A stretch of 52,509 bases of DNA from Nocardia cyriacigeorgica NBRC 100375 (GTDB lineage Bacteria > Actinomycetota > Actinomycetes > Mycobacteriales > Mycobacteriaceae): NCBI RefSeq assembly GCF_000308555.1, contig NZ_BAFY01000033.1:1-52509 (forward strand), given 5' to 3'. Below are positions 24,791 to 33,875 of the stretch, in pieces (the first letter of the stretch is position 1; each line of letters starts with the position of its first letter). The notes beneath the pieces are model-generated. The model saw nothing but the letters and a program-made list of their open reading frames with translations. It did no database searches and was not told where the DNA came from. The translations under genes were made by a program, and so were the position numbers.

Positions 24791-26836
24791 ATGTCGGTAA
24801 CCCCCCGCAGGACGATGCTCGCCCGGACGGCGGTCGGCTCGGCCGCCCTCGCGGCGATGCCCGGGCTATCGGGCGCTTTCGCGGCAACGGCGGGTGCCGC
24901 GTCCGGCGAGTACGAGATCGGCGCCGGCCTGTCCGACATCACCGGCCCGGCAGCCGAATGCGGCATGATGGGCTACTCCCAGCTGGAACAGACCACCGCG
25001 GGCATTCATCTGCGGCCGAGGGCCAGGGCGTTCATCATCGGTGCGGGCGGGCGCCGGGTCGTGTTCGTGGTCGCCGACAACGGCATGATCTTCCAATCGG
25101 TGCATCGCGGGGTGCTGCTCGCGCTGGCCGAGCGCTTCGGCGACCTCTACACCGAGCAGAACGTGCTGCTGACCTCCACGCATTCGCACGCCACCTGCGG
25201 CGGATCCAGCCACGACTACGCCTACAACCTGTCGATTCTCGGTTTCCAGCAGCAGGTCTACGACGCCGAGGTGCAGGGCATCGTGGAGGCCATCGCCGCC
25301 GCGCACGCCGATCTGGGGCCCGGTTCGCTGGCCGTCGGCCGCGCGCAGCTGCGCGATGCCAGCGTCAACCGATCCCGAATCGCGTTCGACCGCAATCCCG
25401 AGGCCGATAAGCGGTATTTCCCCGACGCCATCGATCCAGCGGTGACGGTGCTGTCGCTACGCAAAGGCGGACGTGAGATCGGCGCCATCACCTGGTTCGC
25501 CACCCACAACACTTCGATGACCAATGAGAATCGGCTGATCAGTTCCGACAACAAGGGTTTTGCCTCGTTCAGCTTCGAACACACCGAGCACGGCGTGCGT
25601 TACCTGGACGGGCGTGCCGATTTCATCGCCGCCTTCGCACAGACCAATGCCGGTGATATGTCACCGAATCTGAATCTGCGGCCGGGCTCGGGGCCGACCG
25701 ACGACGAATTCGAGAACACCCGAATCATCGGTGACCGGCAGTACCGCGCCGCGAAGTCCGCCCTCGCGGCGGCGACATCGATCGGCGGCCCGGTGGACGC
25801 CATGCTGTGCTACATCGATCTGGCCGATATCGCCGTCGACGGCCGCTTCACCCCCGACGGCCTGCCCCGGCGAACCGCGCCGGCCGCCGCCGGGGTTTCG
25901 CTCATCGCGGGCAGTGTGGAAGACGGCCCCGGCCTGCCCGGCGGCCCGATCCCGGAAGGCGTGACCAACCCGTTCGTCGCCGCACTCGGCGATCCGCGCG
26001 CCGCGGCGCCGGCGTGGCTGGCCGATGCGCAGGCCCCCAAGGCGATCGCCGCACCCCTCGGGCTGCTGCCGCCGGTGCCGTGGGTGCCGAATGTGGTGCC
26101 GATCCAGTTGGTGCGCATCGGCGAGCTGTATCTGGCCGCGGCCGGTGGTGAGTTCACCATCGTGTCCGGGCTGCGGGTGCGCCGCGCCGTCGCCGACGCG
26201 CTCGGTGTGGACGTCGAGCAGGTGCTGATGCAGGGCTACGCCAACGCCTACCACGAGTACGTGACCACACCGGAGGAGTACGACGCCCAGCACTACGAGG
26301 GCGCCTCGACCCTGTACGGCCGCTACACCCTCTGCGCCTACCAGCAGGAATTCACCCGGCTGGCAACAGCGTTCGCGGCTCGTCAGCAGATCGCGCGCGG
26401 CCCCGCCCCGCGCGATGTCTCCACATTGCAGCCGAACTTCGTTCCGGCGCCCGGTCCCGATGCGACGCCTGCGGGTCGCGTTTTCGGTGACGTCCTGGTG
26501 CAGCCGCCCGCGACGGCGTCCCCGGGCTCGCGCATCGAGGTCGAGTTCGTCTCGGCCCACCCGAAGCACAACCCGAGGCGCAACTCCACCTTCCTCGAAG
26601 TGCAGCGGCGTAGCTCGTCGGGCCGATGGGAACGCGTGGCCAACGAAGGCGAATGGGCGGTACGTTTCCACTGGCGCTCACCCGGCCCCGGCATCTCCCT
26701 GGTCCGCTTCACCTGGGACATCCCCGCCGATGCGGCTCCAGGGCGTTACCGCTTCCAGCATTTCGCCGACCGCCTCGGCACCGACGGATCGCTGACCCCG
26801 ATCACCGGCACCAGCAACGAATTCGATATCGCCTGA
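24791..26836 (+). CDS. neutral/alkaline ceramidase, Tat-exported
   Basis: The enzyme hydrolyses the amide bond of ceramide to sphingosine and fatty acid. It has 681 aa. The N-terminus TPRRTMLARTAVGSAALAAMP is a twin-arginine type signal. The catalytic domain begins EYEIGAGLSDITGPAAECGM and has LLTSTHSHATCGG (zinc ligands and active-site region), THNTSMTNENRLISSDNKG and YANAYHEYVTTPEEY. A C-terminal immunoglobulin-like domain (about 540-681) follows. All are family hallmarks. AAGGGAG lies 6 nt before ATG 24791. It is divergent from tetR and probably repressed by it. Bacterial members are known to degrade host ceramide, but a lipid-scavenging role here is an inference. Confidence 0.93.
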   Translation: MSVTPRRTMLARTAVGSAALAAMPGLSGAFAATAGAASGEYEIGAGLSDITGPAAECGMMGYSQLEQTTAGIHLRPRARAFIIGAGGRRVVFVVADNGMIFQSVHRGVLLALAERFGDLYTEQNVLLTSTHSHATCGGSSHDYAYNLSILGFQQQVYDAEVQGIVEAIAAAHADLGPGSLAVGRAQLRDASVNRSRIAFDRNPEADKRYFPDAIDPAVTVLSLRKGGREIGAITWFATHNTSMTNENRLISSDNKGFASFSFEHTEHGVRYLDGRADFIAAFAQTNAGDMSPNLNLRPGSGPTDDEFENTRIIGDRQYRAAKSALAAATSIGGPVDAMLCYIDLADIAVDGRFTPDGLPRRTAPAAAGVSLIAGSVEDGPGLPGGPIPEGVTNPFVAALGDPRAAAPAWLADAQAPKAIAAPLGLLPPVPWVPNVVPIQLVRIGELYLAAAGGEFTIVSGLRVRRAVADALGVDVEQVLMQGYANAYHEYVTTPEEYDAQHYEGASTLYGRYTLCAYQQEFTRLATAFAARQQIARGPAPRDVSTLQPNFVPAPGPDATPAGRVFGDVLVQPPATASPGSRIEVEFVSAHPKHNPRRNSTFLEVQRRSSSGRWERVANEGEWAVRFHWRSPGPGISLVRFTWDIPADAAPGRYRFQHFADRLGTDGSLTPITGTSNEFDIA

Positions 26837-26906
26837 TCCGGCGATGCGCCTCGGACCCTTACCGAAACCTCAGAGAACCACCAGGCCACGCGCCACATTC
26901 TGGTTC

Positions 26907-26912
26907 TAGCGT
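26907..26912 (+). promoter_or_regulatory. -10 box of leaderless YhgE/Pip-like gene
   Basis: TAGCGT ends 6 nt before GTG 26919. Confidence 0.5.
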
Positions 26913-26918
26913 CGCGGT

Positions 26919-28085
26919 GTGATCGGAAAACGGGCCCGCTGGGCACTTCTCGCTGCTGTCGTCGTCGCTGCCGGAGCGATGGGCGGATTCGCCGCCTGCG
27001 CTCGTTCGTCGGCGGCGCCGACCGGGATCGCGCTGGTGAACGCCGATTCCGGGCCAACGGGAAAACGGGTGGTGCAGGCGGTGCAGGAGGTCGGTGAGTA
27101 CGAGTGGACGGTCCTCGCGCCCGGCGAGGCGGACGTCGACGATTATGCGGCCGTCATCACGCTGCCCGCTGATCTCACGGAGTCGATGGGCACATTGGCG
27201 GGGCCGCAGCCGCGGCGCGCGCAGGTTTCCGTGGCCACGCATGCGGGCGCCGACGGCGAGCTGGTCGACGGGGCTGTTTCGACAGTGACCCAACGCATCG
27301 GGGCCGTCGGGGTGGAGGCGGCGCTTTCGGCGACGGCCGCCGCCCGGACGGAGATGACGAGTGTGCAGTTCAGCGCCCAATTGTTGAACGCGGGCGTGAA
27401 CGCGGCGGCGGCCGGTGCGGATCAGTTCTCCGCCGGCGCCGATCAGCTGCTCGGGTTCCTGGATATGGCCAAGAACGGCTCCGCGCAGTTGACCTCGGCG
27501 ATCGAGCTGTTGAACACCACCGTCGACGGGGCGGCCGCGCAAGCCGAACAGCTCGCAGCCGCGCTCGATTCGACGAACCTGACCATCGCCCAGGTGCAGC
27601 AGTCGGCGAACACCATGAGCTCGGGCCTCGATCAGATCCTGCCGCTGCTGCGCGGCCTGCCGTTCGCCGGCGACCCACAGGTGGCCGATGTGATCAACAA
27701 GCTGCAAGCGCTGCGCGACGTCTCCGGCCAGGCCGGTACACAGCTCACCGGCCTCGGCGAGCTGACCGGCGCCGCCGTCGACCCGAACACCGATCTGGGC
27801 ACCCTGCTGCGCACCGTGGTGGCCCGATTGACCGGTGCGAGCGACCAACTGGCGCAGGGCGCCGAGCTCGCCGAATCCCTGCCGCAGCTCGCGGAGCAGG
27901 GCGGCGCGCAGCTGCTGGCGGCCATCGGCATGATCGAGACCGGCATCGGGCAGCTCCAGGGGATCGTCGGCAACCTGAACAGCCAGACCGGCAAGGCTCT
28001 CGCCGCACTACCGCAGGGTGGCAAGGCCCAGCAGTCGGCGGTCGCACTGGCGCTCACCGATCCGGTGGAGATCGTGCGGGAGTGA
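26919..28085 (+). CDS. YhgE/Pip-like protein lacking its C-terminal membrane domain
   Basis: This is a 388-aa protein with one N-terminal membrane helix (about 8-28, ALLAAVVVAAGAMGGFAAC). An alpha/beta part (GIALVNADSGPTGKRVVQAV, AAVITLPADLTESMG) resembles the extracytoplasmic start of YhgE/Pip (phage infection protein, ABC-2-like) proteins. A long helical coiled-coil-like region rich in Ala, Gln and Leu (about 130-370) follows. It ends with QQSAVALALTDPVEIVRE. In full YhgE/Pip proteins the membrane domain follows just after such an SDPV-like point, so this gene looks cut off there. A degenerate repeat of the last coding part follows downstream. It may still act as a one-helix envelope protein. 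Confidence 0.65.
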   Translation: MIGKRARWALLAAVVVAAGAMGGFAACARSSAAPTGIALVNADSGPTGKRVVQAVQEVGEYEWTVLAPGEADVDDYAAVITLPADLTESMGTLAGPQPRRAQVSVATHAGADGELVDGAVSTVTQRIGAVGVEAALSATAAARTEMTSVQFSAQLLNAGVNAAAAGADQFSAGADQLLGFLDMAKNGSAQLTSAIELLNTTVDGAAAQAEQLAAALDSTNLTIAQVQQSANTMSSGLDQILPLLRGLPFAGDPQVADVINKLQALRDVSGQAGTQLTGLGELTGAAVDPNTDLGTLLRTVVARLTGASDQLAQGAELAESLPQLAEQGGAQLLAAIGMIETGIGQLQGIVGNLNSQTGKALAALPQGGKAQQSAVALALTDPVEIVRE

Positions 28086-28138
28086 GCGGGCGCCGCGGGC
28101 TCGCCGGTTCCAAGGCATGCCGCCGCCCTCGCGACCCG

Positions 28139-28222
28139 GGCCGGCACGGCGCTCGCCGCACGTCCGCAATGTGGCAAGGCGCAGCAGTCGGCGGTCGCGC
28201 CGGCGCTCGCCGATCCGGTGCG
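28139..28222 (+). repeat. diverged copy of the 3' end of the YhgE/Pip-like gene
   Basis: The stretch aligns without gaps to 27986-28069, about 11 differences in some 83 bases by eye, at a distance of exactly 153 bp (51 codons). In the same frame it reads GTALAARPQCGKAQQSAVAP followed by ALADPV, close to the end of the intact gene. The frame stays open from the real stop (28083) to 28272 and overlaps the sigma-factor stop on the other strand. It looks like the remnant of a second YhgE-like gene, lost except for this piece, or a local duplication. Confidence 0.75.
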
Positions 28223-28245
28223 CCCGCGACCTTCGGCGCCAGATG

Positions 28246-29280
28246 TCAAGCAGGCGAACCGTTGTCGAGCGTGATCGGTAGCCGATCGGGCATTCCGAAA
28301 CGCGGGTAGAGATCGTAGAGGTGGAAGCGGGTAATCGCGGAGATCCGCGCTCCCGCACAGGTCAGCACGATCAGTCCCGCCGGTGACGCGGCCGTATCGG
28401 TCGGACCGGCGTGCGGGTCGTCCAGGTAGGTGGCGAAGGCGGGCTGGGTATTGGCGCTGGTCGGCCACAGGTGCGCGCGCCGCGTTCCGCGATAGCCGAA
28501 CGAGGCACGCAGGAACTCCGCGATCGCATCCGGTCCGTGGTATTCGTGCGGTGCGGGCGGCATGGTCAGCCAAGCGTCGTCGGTGAGCAGTGCGACCACC
28601 CCGTCCACGTCACCGGCGAGATAGGCCTGCGCGAAACGCTGTGCGAGCGACTGTTCGGTGGACGAGCCGGGCCGTGTCCCTTCGAGGCTCCCATGTTCGC
28701 GTCGCAATGTCGCCCGCGCGCGTTGCAGCGTTCCCTTCACTGCCGTCGGTGTGCTGTCGAGCAGATCGGCGACCTCGGCGGTCGGGAACCCGAGCACATC
28801 GCGTAGCACGACGGTCGCGGTGTGCAGCGGCGGAAGTCGTTGCAGCGCGGCCACGAAGGTGAGTTCGACGGTGGCGCGTGCCTGATGGTTCGCCTCCGGC
28901 CCCGCAGCCGGGTCGGCGACCTCCGCGAGCACGTCGTCGGGCACCGGTTGTAGCCAGGTGATCGAATCCCTGCGGGTCGGTTCCGGCGGCTGGAACGGCG
29001 GTATCGGCTCGGGTGGGCGGCGCCGAGCCGCGCGCAGGACGTTGAGGCAACGGTTGGTCGCGATCCGGTACAGCCAGGTCCGCAGCGAGGAGCGCTGTTC
29101 GAAGTCCGCCAGGCCGCGCCAGGCCGCGAGCAGCGTTTCCTGGAGGGTGTCCTCGGCCTCGGTCAACGATCCGAGCATCCGGTAGCAGTGCACCAGCAGT
29201 TCCCGCCGATACGGTTCGGTCAGCTCATCGAAGGCCCGCTCGTCACCGGTGCGGGCACGTTCGAGGACGGTCTGCTCCAC
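28246..29280 (-). CDS. sigG: ECF sigma factor, SigG-like, with C-terminal SnoaL-like domain
   Basis: This is a 344-aa sigma factor. Region 2 has ARTGDERAFDELTEPYRREL, HCYRMLGSLTEAEDTLQETL and RSSLRTWLYRIATNRCLNVL. The linker and region 4 contain LQRLPPLHTATVVLRDVLGF and EVADLLDSTPTAVKGTLQRA. A SnoaL/NTF2-like domain covers about 215-344 (QRFAQAYLAGDVDGVVALL). This layout is that of SigG-type factors. The GTG at 29280 is my choice because region 2 starts directly after it; an ATG at 29391 would overlap the divergent gene and add about 37 residues. No anti-sigma gene is nearby. Confidence 0.85.
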   Translation of the reverse strand: MEQTVLERARTGDERAFDELTEPYRRELLVHCYRMLGSLTEAEDTLQETLLAAWRGLADFEQRSSLRTWLYRIATNRCLNVLRAARRRPPEPIPPFQPPEPTRRDSITWLQPVPDDVLAEVADPAAGPEANHQARATVELTFVAALQRLPPLHTATVVLRDVLGFPTAEVADLLDSTPTAVKGTLQRARATLRREHGSLEGTRPGSSTEQSLAQRFAQAYLAGDVDGVVALLTDDAWLTMPPAPHEYHGPDAIAEFLRASFGYRGTRRAHLWPTSANTQPAFATYLDDPHAGPTDTAASPAGLIVLTCAGARISAITRFHLYDLYPRFGMPDRLPITLDNGSPA

Positions 29281-29392
29281 CCGGCCATGGTGCCATCCGG
29301 GCAGATCCGCCCGCCGCGTTCCGTTCTCCGCCGCGGCGGTGTCGGTATCGGTGAGGGCGGCAGCGAGCGGCCCACCGACCCGGAAGGACATC

Positions 29393-29767
29393 ATGACCAG
29401 CAGTGCATTGCAGACCGCGCTGGAGTACCACCGCGCCTGGACCGGCCACGACTTCGACCGCGCCATCACCTACCTGGCCGACGACCTCGTCTGCGAGGCG
29501 CCGTCCGGGCGGATCACCGGCCTGGCCGATTTCCGGGCCTTCATGGAACCGTTCAGCCAGATCATGACGAGCTCGCAGCTGCTCGGCGCGTTCGGCGACG
29601 ACGACACCGCGATGCTGATGTACGACACCACCACCGTCCCGGTGCCGCACGCACCCGGCGCCGAGCTCTACACCGTCGCGGACGGCCGGATCACCCACAT
29701 CCGGATCATCTTCGACCGTGCCCCGTTCGAGGCCGCCGCGGCGGCCGCAGCGTCTCGACCCAGCTGA
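29393..29767 (+). CDS. SnoaL-like (NTF2-fold) protein
   Basis: This is a 124-aa single-domain protein with the NTF2-like alpha+beta pattern: ALEYHRAWTGHDFDRAITYL, then LADDLVCEAPSGRITG, and the terminal strand GRITHIRIIFDRAP. The fold carries many small-molecule functions, so none is assigned. GGAAGGA lies 5 nt before ATG 29393. It is divergent from the SigG-like gene, whose product carries the same fold, and ends at the terminator before the convergent FKBP gene. Confidence 0.75.
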   Translation: MTSSALQTALEYHRAWTGHDFDRAITYLADDLVCEAPSGRITGLADFRAFMEPFSQIMTSSQLLGAFGDDDTAMLMYDTTTVPVPHAPGAELYTVADGRITHIRIIFDRAPFEAAAAAAASRPS

Positions 29768-29772
29768 CACAG

Positions 29773-29809
29773 CACTGCGGCCCGCACTCGACGAGCGCGG
29801 GCCGCAGTG
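29773..29809. terminator. bidirectional terminator
   Basis: CACTGCGGCCCGC (29773-29785) pairs perfectly over 13 bp with 29797-29809 around an 11-nt loop. It lies 5 nt after the SnoaL stop and 12 nt before the convergent FKBP stop. Confidence 0.85.
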
Positions 29810-29821
29810 GGGAGGCCGAGA

Positions 29822-30181
29822 TTACTTGGCGTCCAGCAGATCGATGACGAAGACCAGGGTCTTACCGGAGAGCCTGTGGCCCGCACCGGCGGGACCGTAG
29901 GCCAGCTCCGGCGGAATGGTGAGCTGACGGCGTCCGCCGACCCGCATCCCCGGAATACCGTCCTGCCAGCCCTGGATCAGGCCACGCAGCGGGAAGGTGA
30001 TGGACTCGCCGCGGTTCCACGACGAATCGAACTCCTCGCCGGTGTCGAATTCGACTCCCACGTAGTGCACCTCGACGGTGCCGCCGGGCACCGCTTCCGC
30101 GCCGTCACCGACGGTGATGTCCTTGATGACGAGCTCGGTGGGCGCGGGGCCCGCCTGGAATTCGATCTCCGGCTTGCTCAT
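29822..30181 (-). CDS. FKBP-type peptidyl-prolyl cis-trans isomerase
   Basis: This is a cytoplasmic proline isomerase of 119 aa. It has one complete FKBP domain: VEVHYVGVEFDTGEEFDSSW, then FPLRGLIQGWQDGIPGMRVG (hydrophobic active-site residues with the WQ/GW loop), and IPPELAYGPAGAG with the conserved Tyr, ending LVFVIDLLD. No export signal. ATG 30181 has AAGGGG 8 nt upstream; ATG 30187, two codons earlier, sits too near the ribosome binding site. It lies 38 nt downstream of gltA on the same strand, so cotranscription is likely. Confidence 0.93.
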   Translation of the reverse strand: MSKPEIEFQAGPAPTELVIKDITVGDGAEAVPGGTVEVHYVGVEFDTGEEFDSSWNRGESITFPLRGLIQGWQDGIPGMRVGGRRQLTIPPELAYGPAGAGHRLSGKTLVFVIDLLDAK

Positions 30182-30219
30182 TCGCATATCCCCTTCGATA
30201 TGTGGGTTCTTCGTCGGCT

Positions 30220-31521
30220 TCAGCGGTTGGTGATTTCGTGGTAGTCGCGCGCACCGTAACCGGTGTAGATCTGGCGCGGACGGCCGATCTTGAGCGGCTC
30301 GCTGTGCATTTCCCGCCAGTGCGCGATCCAGCCGGGCAGCCGGCCCATGGCGAACAGCACGGTGAACATGCGGGTCGGGAAGCCCATGGCCTTGTAGATG
30401 ACGCCGGTGTAGAAGTCGACGTTCGGGTACAGGCGGCGCTCGACGAAGTAATCGTCGGTCAGGGCGGCCTCTTCCAGCGCCTTGGCGATGTCGAACAGCT
30501 CGTCGTCGCCGCCGAGCTTGGCCAGGATGGCGTCGGCGTGCTTCTTGGCGATGGCCGCGCGCGGGTCGTAGTTGCGGTAGACGCGGTGCCCGAAGCCCAT
30601 GAGCTTCACGCCGTCTTCCTTGTTCTTGACCTTGCGGATGAACTCCTTGACGTCGCCGCCCTGGGCCTTGATGTCGTTGAGCATTTCCAGCACGGCCTGG
30701 TTGGCGCCGCCGTGCAGCGGGCCCCACAGTGCGTTGATGCCACCGGAGACCGAGGTGAACAGGTTGGCATCGGAGGAACCGACCAGGCGCACGGTGGAGG
30801 TGGAGCAGTTCTGCTCGTGATCGGCGTGCAGGATCAGCAGCATGTCCAGTGCGGCGGCGATCTCCGGGTCGACCTCGTAGGGCTCGGCCGGGAAGCCGAA
30901 GGTCATCCGCAGGAAGTTCTCCACCAGGCTCAGCGAGTTGTCCGGGTAGAGGAACGGCTGGCCGACCGACTTCTTGTACGAGTAGGCGGCGATGGTCGGC
31001 AGCTTGGCCAGCAGGCGGATGGTGGACAGCTCGACCTGCTCGGGGTCGCGCGGGTCCAGCGAGTCCTGGTAGTAGGCCGACAGCGCGTTGACCGCGGACG
31101 ACAGCACCGGCATCGGGTGCGCGTTGCGCGGGAAGCCGTCGAAGAATCGCTTGAGATCCTCGTGCAGCAGGGTGTGACGGCGGATCTTGTCGGTGAACGA
31201 CTCGAGCTGTGCCTGGGTCGGTAGCTCGCCGTAGATGAGCAGGTAGCTCACCTCGATGAAGGTCGAGCGCTCGGCCAGCTGATCGATCGGGTACCCGCGG
31301 TAGCGCAGGATGCCTGCCTCGCCGTCGATGTAGGTGATGGCCGACTTGGTGGAGGCGGTGTTGACGAAGCCGGGGTCGTAGGTGGTGTATCCCGTGCTCG
31401 CCAGCAGCTTGCCCAGATCGATGCCGTCGTTGCCCTCGGAGGCCTCGGCGATCGTCATGGGGTATTCGCCACCGGGGTACGTCAGCACCGGCTTGGCGTC
31501 GTTGATGTGATTCTCGGGCAC
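30220..31521 (-). CDS. gltA: citrate synthase (type II, hexameric class)
   Basis: The enzyme condenses acetyl-CoA and oxaloacetate to citrate, entry to the TCA cycle. It has 433 aa. Catalytic residues are visible: His in LWGPLHGGANQ, His in MGFGHRVYRNYDPR, and Asp in NVDFYTGVIY, plus HADHEQNCSTSTVRLVGS near the substrate site. The N-terminal beta domain starts at GGEYPMTIAEASEG. It is equivalent to mycobacterial GltA2 (Rv0896). The GTG at 31521 has GAGGGA about 8 nt upstream. A second, shorter citrate synthase lies at 33876. FKBP follows in the same direction. The gap 31522-31679 shows nothing clear. Confidence 0.97.
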   Translation of the reverse strand: MPENHINDAKPVLTYPGGEYPMTIAEASEGNDGIDLGKLLASTGYTTYDPGFVNTASTKSAITYIDGEAGILRYRGYPIDQLAERSTFIEVSYLLIYGELPTQAQLESFTDKIRRHTLLHEDLKRFFDGFPRNAHPMPVLSSAVNALSAYYQDSLDPRDPEQVELSTIRLLAKLPTIAAYSYKKSVGQPFLYPDNSLSLVENFLRMTFGFPAEPYEVDPEIAAALDMLLILHADHEQNCSTSTVRLVGSSDANLFTSVSGGINALWGPLHGGANQAVLEMLNDIKAQGGDVKEFIRKVKNKEDGVKLMGFGHRVYRNYDPRAAIAKKHADAILAKLGGDDELFDIAKALEEAALTDDYFVERRLYPNVDFYTGVIYKAMGFPTRMFTVLFAMGRLPGWIAHWREMHSEPLKIGRPRQIYTGYGARDYHEITNR

Positions 31522-31679
31522 GGAAGGATCCCTCTCAGGCTATGACCGTCGGCACCGGGTGCGGTCGGCACGGCGGTGCGCTTGACCATGACGCTAGTCG
31601 CTGCTTCGCCGGGCTCGGGCAGGAGGGTGCCCACCGCACGATCTCACAAACGTACAGCCGGGCGGTGAGGCCGGGGTGC

Positions 31680-32963
31680 TCACGCCGGCACCGGTTCGGC
31701 CGCTGACCGGCCCACCCGGTATCGCACGAAGGCCGGGAAGGCCAGCGCCGCGAGCACCACACCGACCACCACCAGCACTCCACCGCCGGCGGCGGCCACG
31801 GCGGTACCCAGGCTCGCGGCGGCAAAACCGTGCGCAACATCACCGATCCGCGGGCCGCCCGCGACCACGACGATGAACACGCCTTGCAGCCTGCCGCGCA
31901 TTTCGTCGGTCGCGACGGTCTGCAACATCGTCATCCGCAGCGCGGCCGAGACCATGTCCACCGCACCGCCGAAGGCGGAGCAGGCCAGCGCGATCCACAG
32001 GCCGGCGGCGACGCCGAGCCCGTGTCCGGTGAACCCGACCGCGAGCCCGAAACCGACCATGGCCAACCCCCACAGCGCGATGCACACGATCACCGCGAGC
32101 CCTTGCCGGCGCACCCGCGGAATCCACCCCGAGAACACCCCACCGAGCACGGCGCCCGCCGACATCGACGCGAACAACAGCCCGAGTGCGACGCCGCCGG
32201 TGGCCGGATCGCCGAAGGTCTCGTGCGCGATCTGCGGGAACAACGCGCGCGGCATCCCGAACACCATGGCGATGATGTCGACGGCGAACGAGGCGAGCAG
32301 GATCCGCTGGGTGGCCAGGTAGGCGAAGCCGTCGAACACCGTGCGCAGGCCCGCGCGGCGCACCGAACCGGTCGGCGGCAGCGACGGTAGCCGCCACACC
32401 GCCCACAGCGTGACCAGCAGTGCGATCGCGTCGATCAGGTACAACGTGGACAGCCCGATCAGCGGGATGAGCGCACCGGCGAGCACCGGTCCGGCGATGG
32501 CGCCGAACTGGGTGACCGTCATCGACAGCGAATTGGCCGCGGCCAGTTGGCTTTCCGGCAGCAGCCGGGGGATGGTCGCGCTGCGCGTCGGCTGGTTGAC
32601 GGCGAAGAAGCCCTGCTGCACCGCGAACAGGCCGAGCACCAGCCACACATTGCCCGCACCGACCGCGGCCTGGATCCAGAAGGCGAGCGCGGTGAGTCCG
32701 GTGCCCGCGTTGGTGATCAGCAGCAGCGTGCGCCGGTCCATCACGTCGGCGAGGGCGCCGCCCCACAGCCCGAACACGATCAGCGGCACCAGCCCGAACA
32801 GCCCGGCCAGTCCGACATAGCCGGAGCTGCCGGTGAGCTGGAAGATCTGGGTCGGCACCGCGACGACCGAGAGCTGGGCCCCGATCGTGGTGACGATGCC
32901 GGAGGTCCACAGCCTGCGGTAGTCCGGGTCGCGCAGCGGCCTGGTGTCGGCGAGCACTTTCAC
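31680..32963 (-). CDS. MFS transporter (EntS-like, MFS_3 type)
   Basis: This is a 427-aa transporter with about twelve membrane segments. RPLRDPDYRRLWTSGIVTTI at the N-terminus and GGALADVMDRRTLLLI, the motif A loop, are typical. The C-terminal half has LQGVFIVVVAGGPRIGDVAH. This pattern is that of the EntS/MFS_3 exporters of siderophores or drugs; the substrate is unknown. The GTG at 32963 follows TAATCT (minus 32971-32976) by 7 nt. It lies 158 nt upstream of gltA on the same strand but with its own apparent promoter. Confidence 0.88.
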   Translation of the reverse strand: MKVLADTRPLRDPDYRRLWTSGIVTTIGAQLSVVAVPTQIFQLTGSSGYVGLAGLFGLVPLIVFGLWGGALADVMDRRTLLLITNAGTGLTALAFWIQAAVGAGNVWLVLGLFAVQQGFFAVNQPTRSATIPRLLPESQLAAANSLSMTVTQFGAIAGPVLAGALIPLIGLSTLYLIDAIALLVTLWAVWRLPSLPPTGSVRRAGLRTVFDGFAYLATQRILLASFAVDIIAMVFGMPRALFPQIAHETFGDPATGGVALGLLFASMSAGAVLGGVFSGWIPRVRRQGLAVIVCIALWGLAMVGFGLAVGFTGHGLGVAAGLWIALACSAFGGAVDMVSAALRMTMLQTVATDEMRGRLQGVFIVVVAGGPRIGDVAHGFAAASLGTAVAAAGGGVLVVVGVVLAALAFPAFVRYRVGRSAAEPVPA

Positions 32964-32970
32964 CGGCCGC

Positions 32971-32976
32971 AGATTA
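32971..32976 (-). promoter_or_regulatory. -10 box of leaderless MFS gene
   Basis: On the minus strand TAATCT ends 7 nt before GTG 32963. Confidence 0.5.
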
Positions 32977-33043
32977 TGCGAGCCGCACCCGATCCGGCCA
33001 GATCTTATTCATCACATGATTGGATGCATTGCCCGTCCGTGGA

Positions 33044-33763
33044 TCAGGGCTGTAGGCGCTGGACCGTCATGGTGTCGCCGTCGACGTCGACCCGGATGCG
33101 GTTGTGTAGGCGTCCCTGCCGTCCCTGCCAGAATTCGACCTCATCGGGACGCAGCAGGTATCCACCCCAGTGCGGCGGCACCGGAATCTCGTCGACGCCG
33201 GCGAACCGCGCCGTGGTCTCGGCCAGCGCGCGATCGAGTTCGGCCCGCGAGGCGATCGGCCTGGACTGATGCGAGGCCCAGGCGCTGAGCTGAGAATCAC
33301 GCGGGCGCGAGCGCCAGTAGACGGCGGTGGTCTCGGCCGAGACCCGCTGCACCGGGCCGCGCAGATGCACCTGTCTGCCCAGCGCGGGCCAGACGAAGGT
33401 GGCCGCCGCGAACGGCACCGCGGCCAGTTGCGTCCCCTTTGCCGAGTCGTAATTCGTGTAGAAAGTCACACCTTCGGGCGAGAGTCCTTTACACAGCACG
33501 GTCCGCGCGACCGGGCGCGGTGTGCCATCGGCGGTGAGCGCGACGGTGGCCAGCACCATGGCGTTGGGCTCGGCGATGCCGACCGCGGTGGCCTGCTCGA
33601 TCCAGTGCCGCAGCAACGGTTCCCAGCCGCCTGCCAGCCAGTTCTCGTCCAGATCGGCATCGCGGGCCCCGGTGCCGGGCGTGCCTTCGCTGTCGAAGGG
33701 CCCGGCACCGTACTCGACGCGCATGGCGGCGAGATCCGGGTAGGAATTGTCCAGGTCACGCAT
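33044..33763 (-). CDS. pdxH: pyridoxamine 5'-phosphate oxidase
   Basis: This FMN enzyme oxidises pyridoxamine or pyridoxine 5'-phosphate to the active cofactor PLP. It has 239 aa. [20 protein letters not shown] and [22 protein letters not shown] bind [20 protein letters not shown] and [19 protein letters not shown] follow, and the C-terminus has [15 protein letters not shown], all PdxH signatures. ATG 33763 follows TAACGT (minus 33771-33776) by 7 nt. It is divergent from citA. Confidence 0.95.
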   Translation of the reverse strand: MRDLDNSYPDLAAMRVEYGAGPFDSEGTPGTGARDADLDENWLAGGWEPLLRHWIEQATAVGIAEPNAMVLATVALTADGTPRPVARTVLCKGLSPEGVTFYTNYDSAKGTQLAAVPFAAATFVWPALGRQVHLRGPVQRVSAETTAVYWRSRPRDSQLSAWASHQSRPIASRAELDRALAETTARFAGVDEIPVPPHWGGYLLRPDEVEFWQGRQGRLHNRIRVDVDGDTMTVQRLQP

Positions 33764-33770
33764 GGGGCAG

Positions 33771-33776
33771 ACGTTA
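33771..33776 (-). promoter_or_regulatory. -10 box of leaderless pdxH
   Basis: On the minus strand TAACGT ends 7 nt before ATG 33763. Confidence 0.5.
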
Positions 33777-33875
33777 CTCCGCAGTAGCTAGGGGCTAAGG
33801 TTTTGGTGATCGGCATGTGCCGCGACCACCGTGCACCGCGAGCCATGCGACCCGACGTGCAAGGAGAGTCACCAC

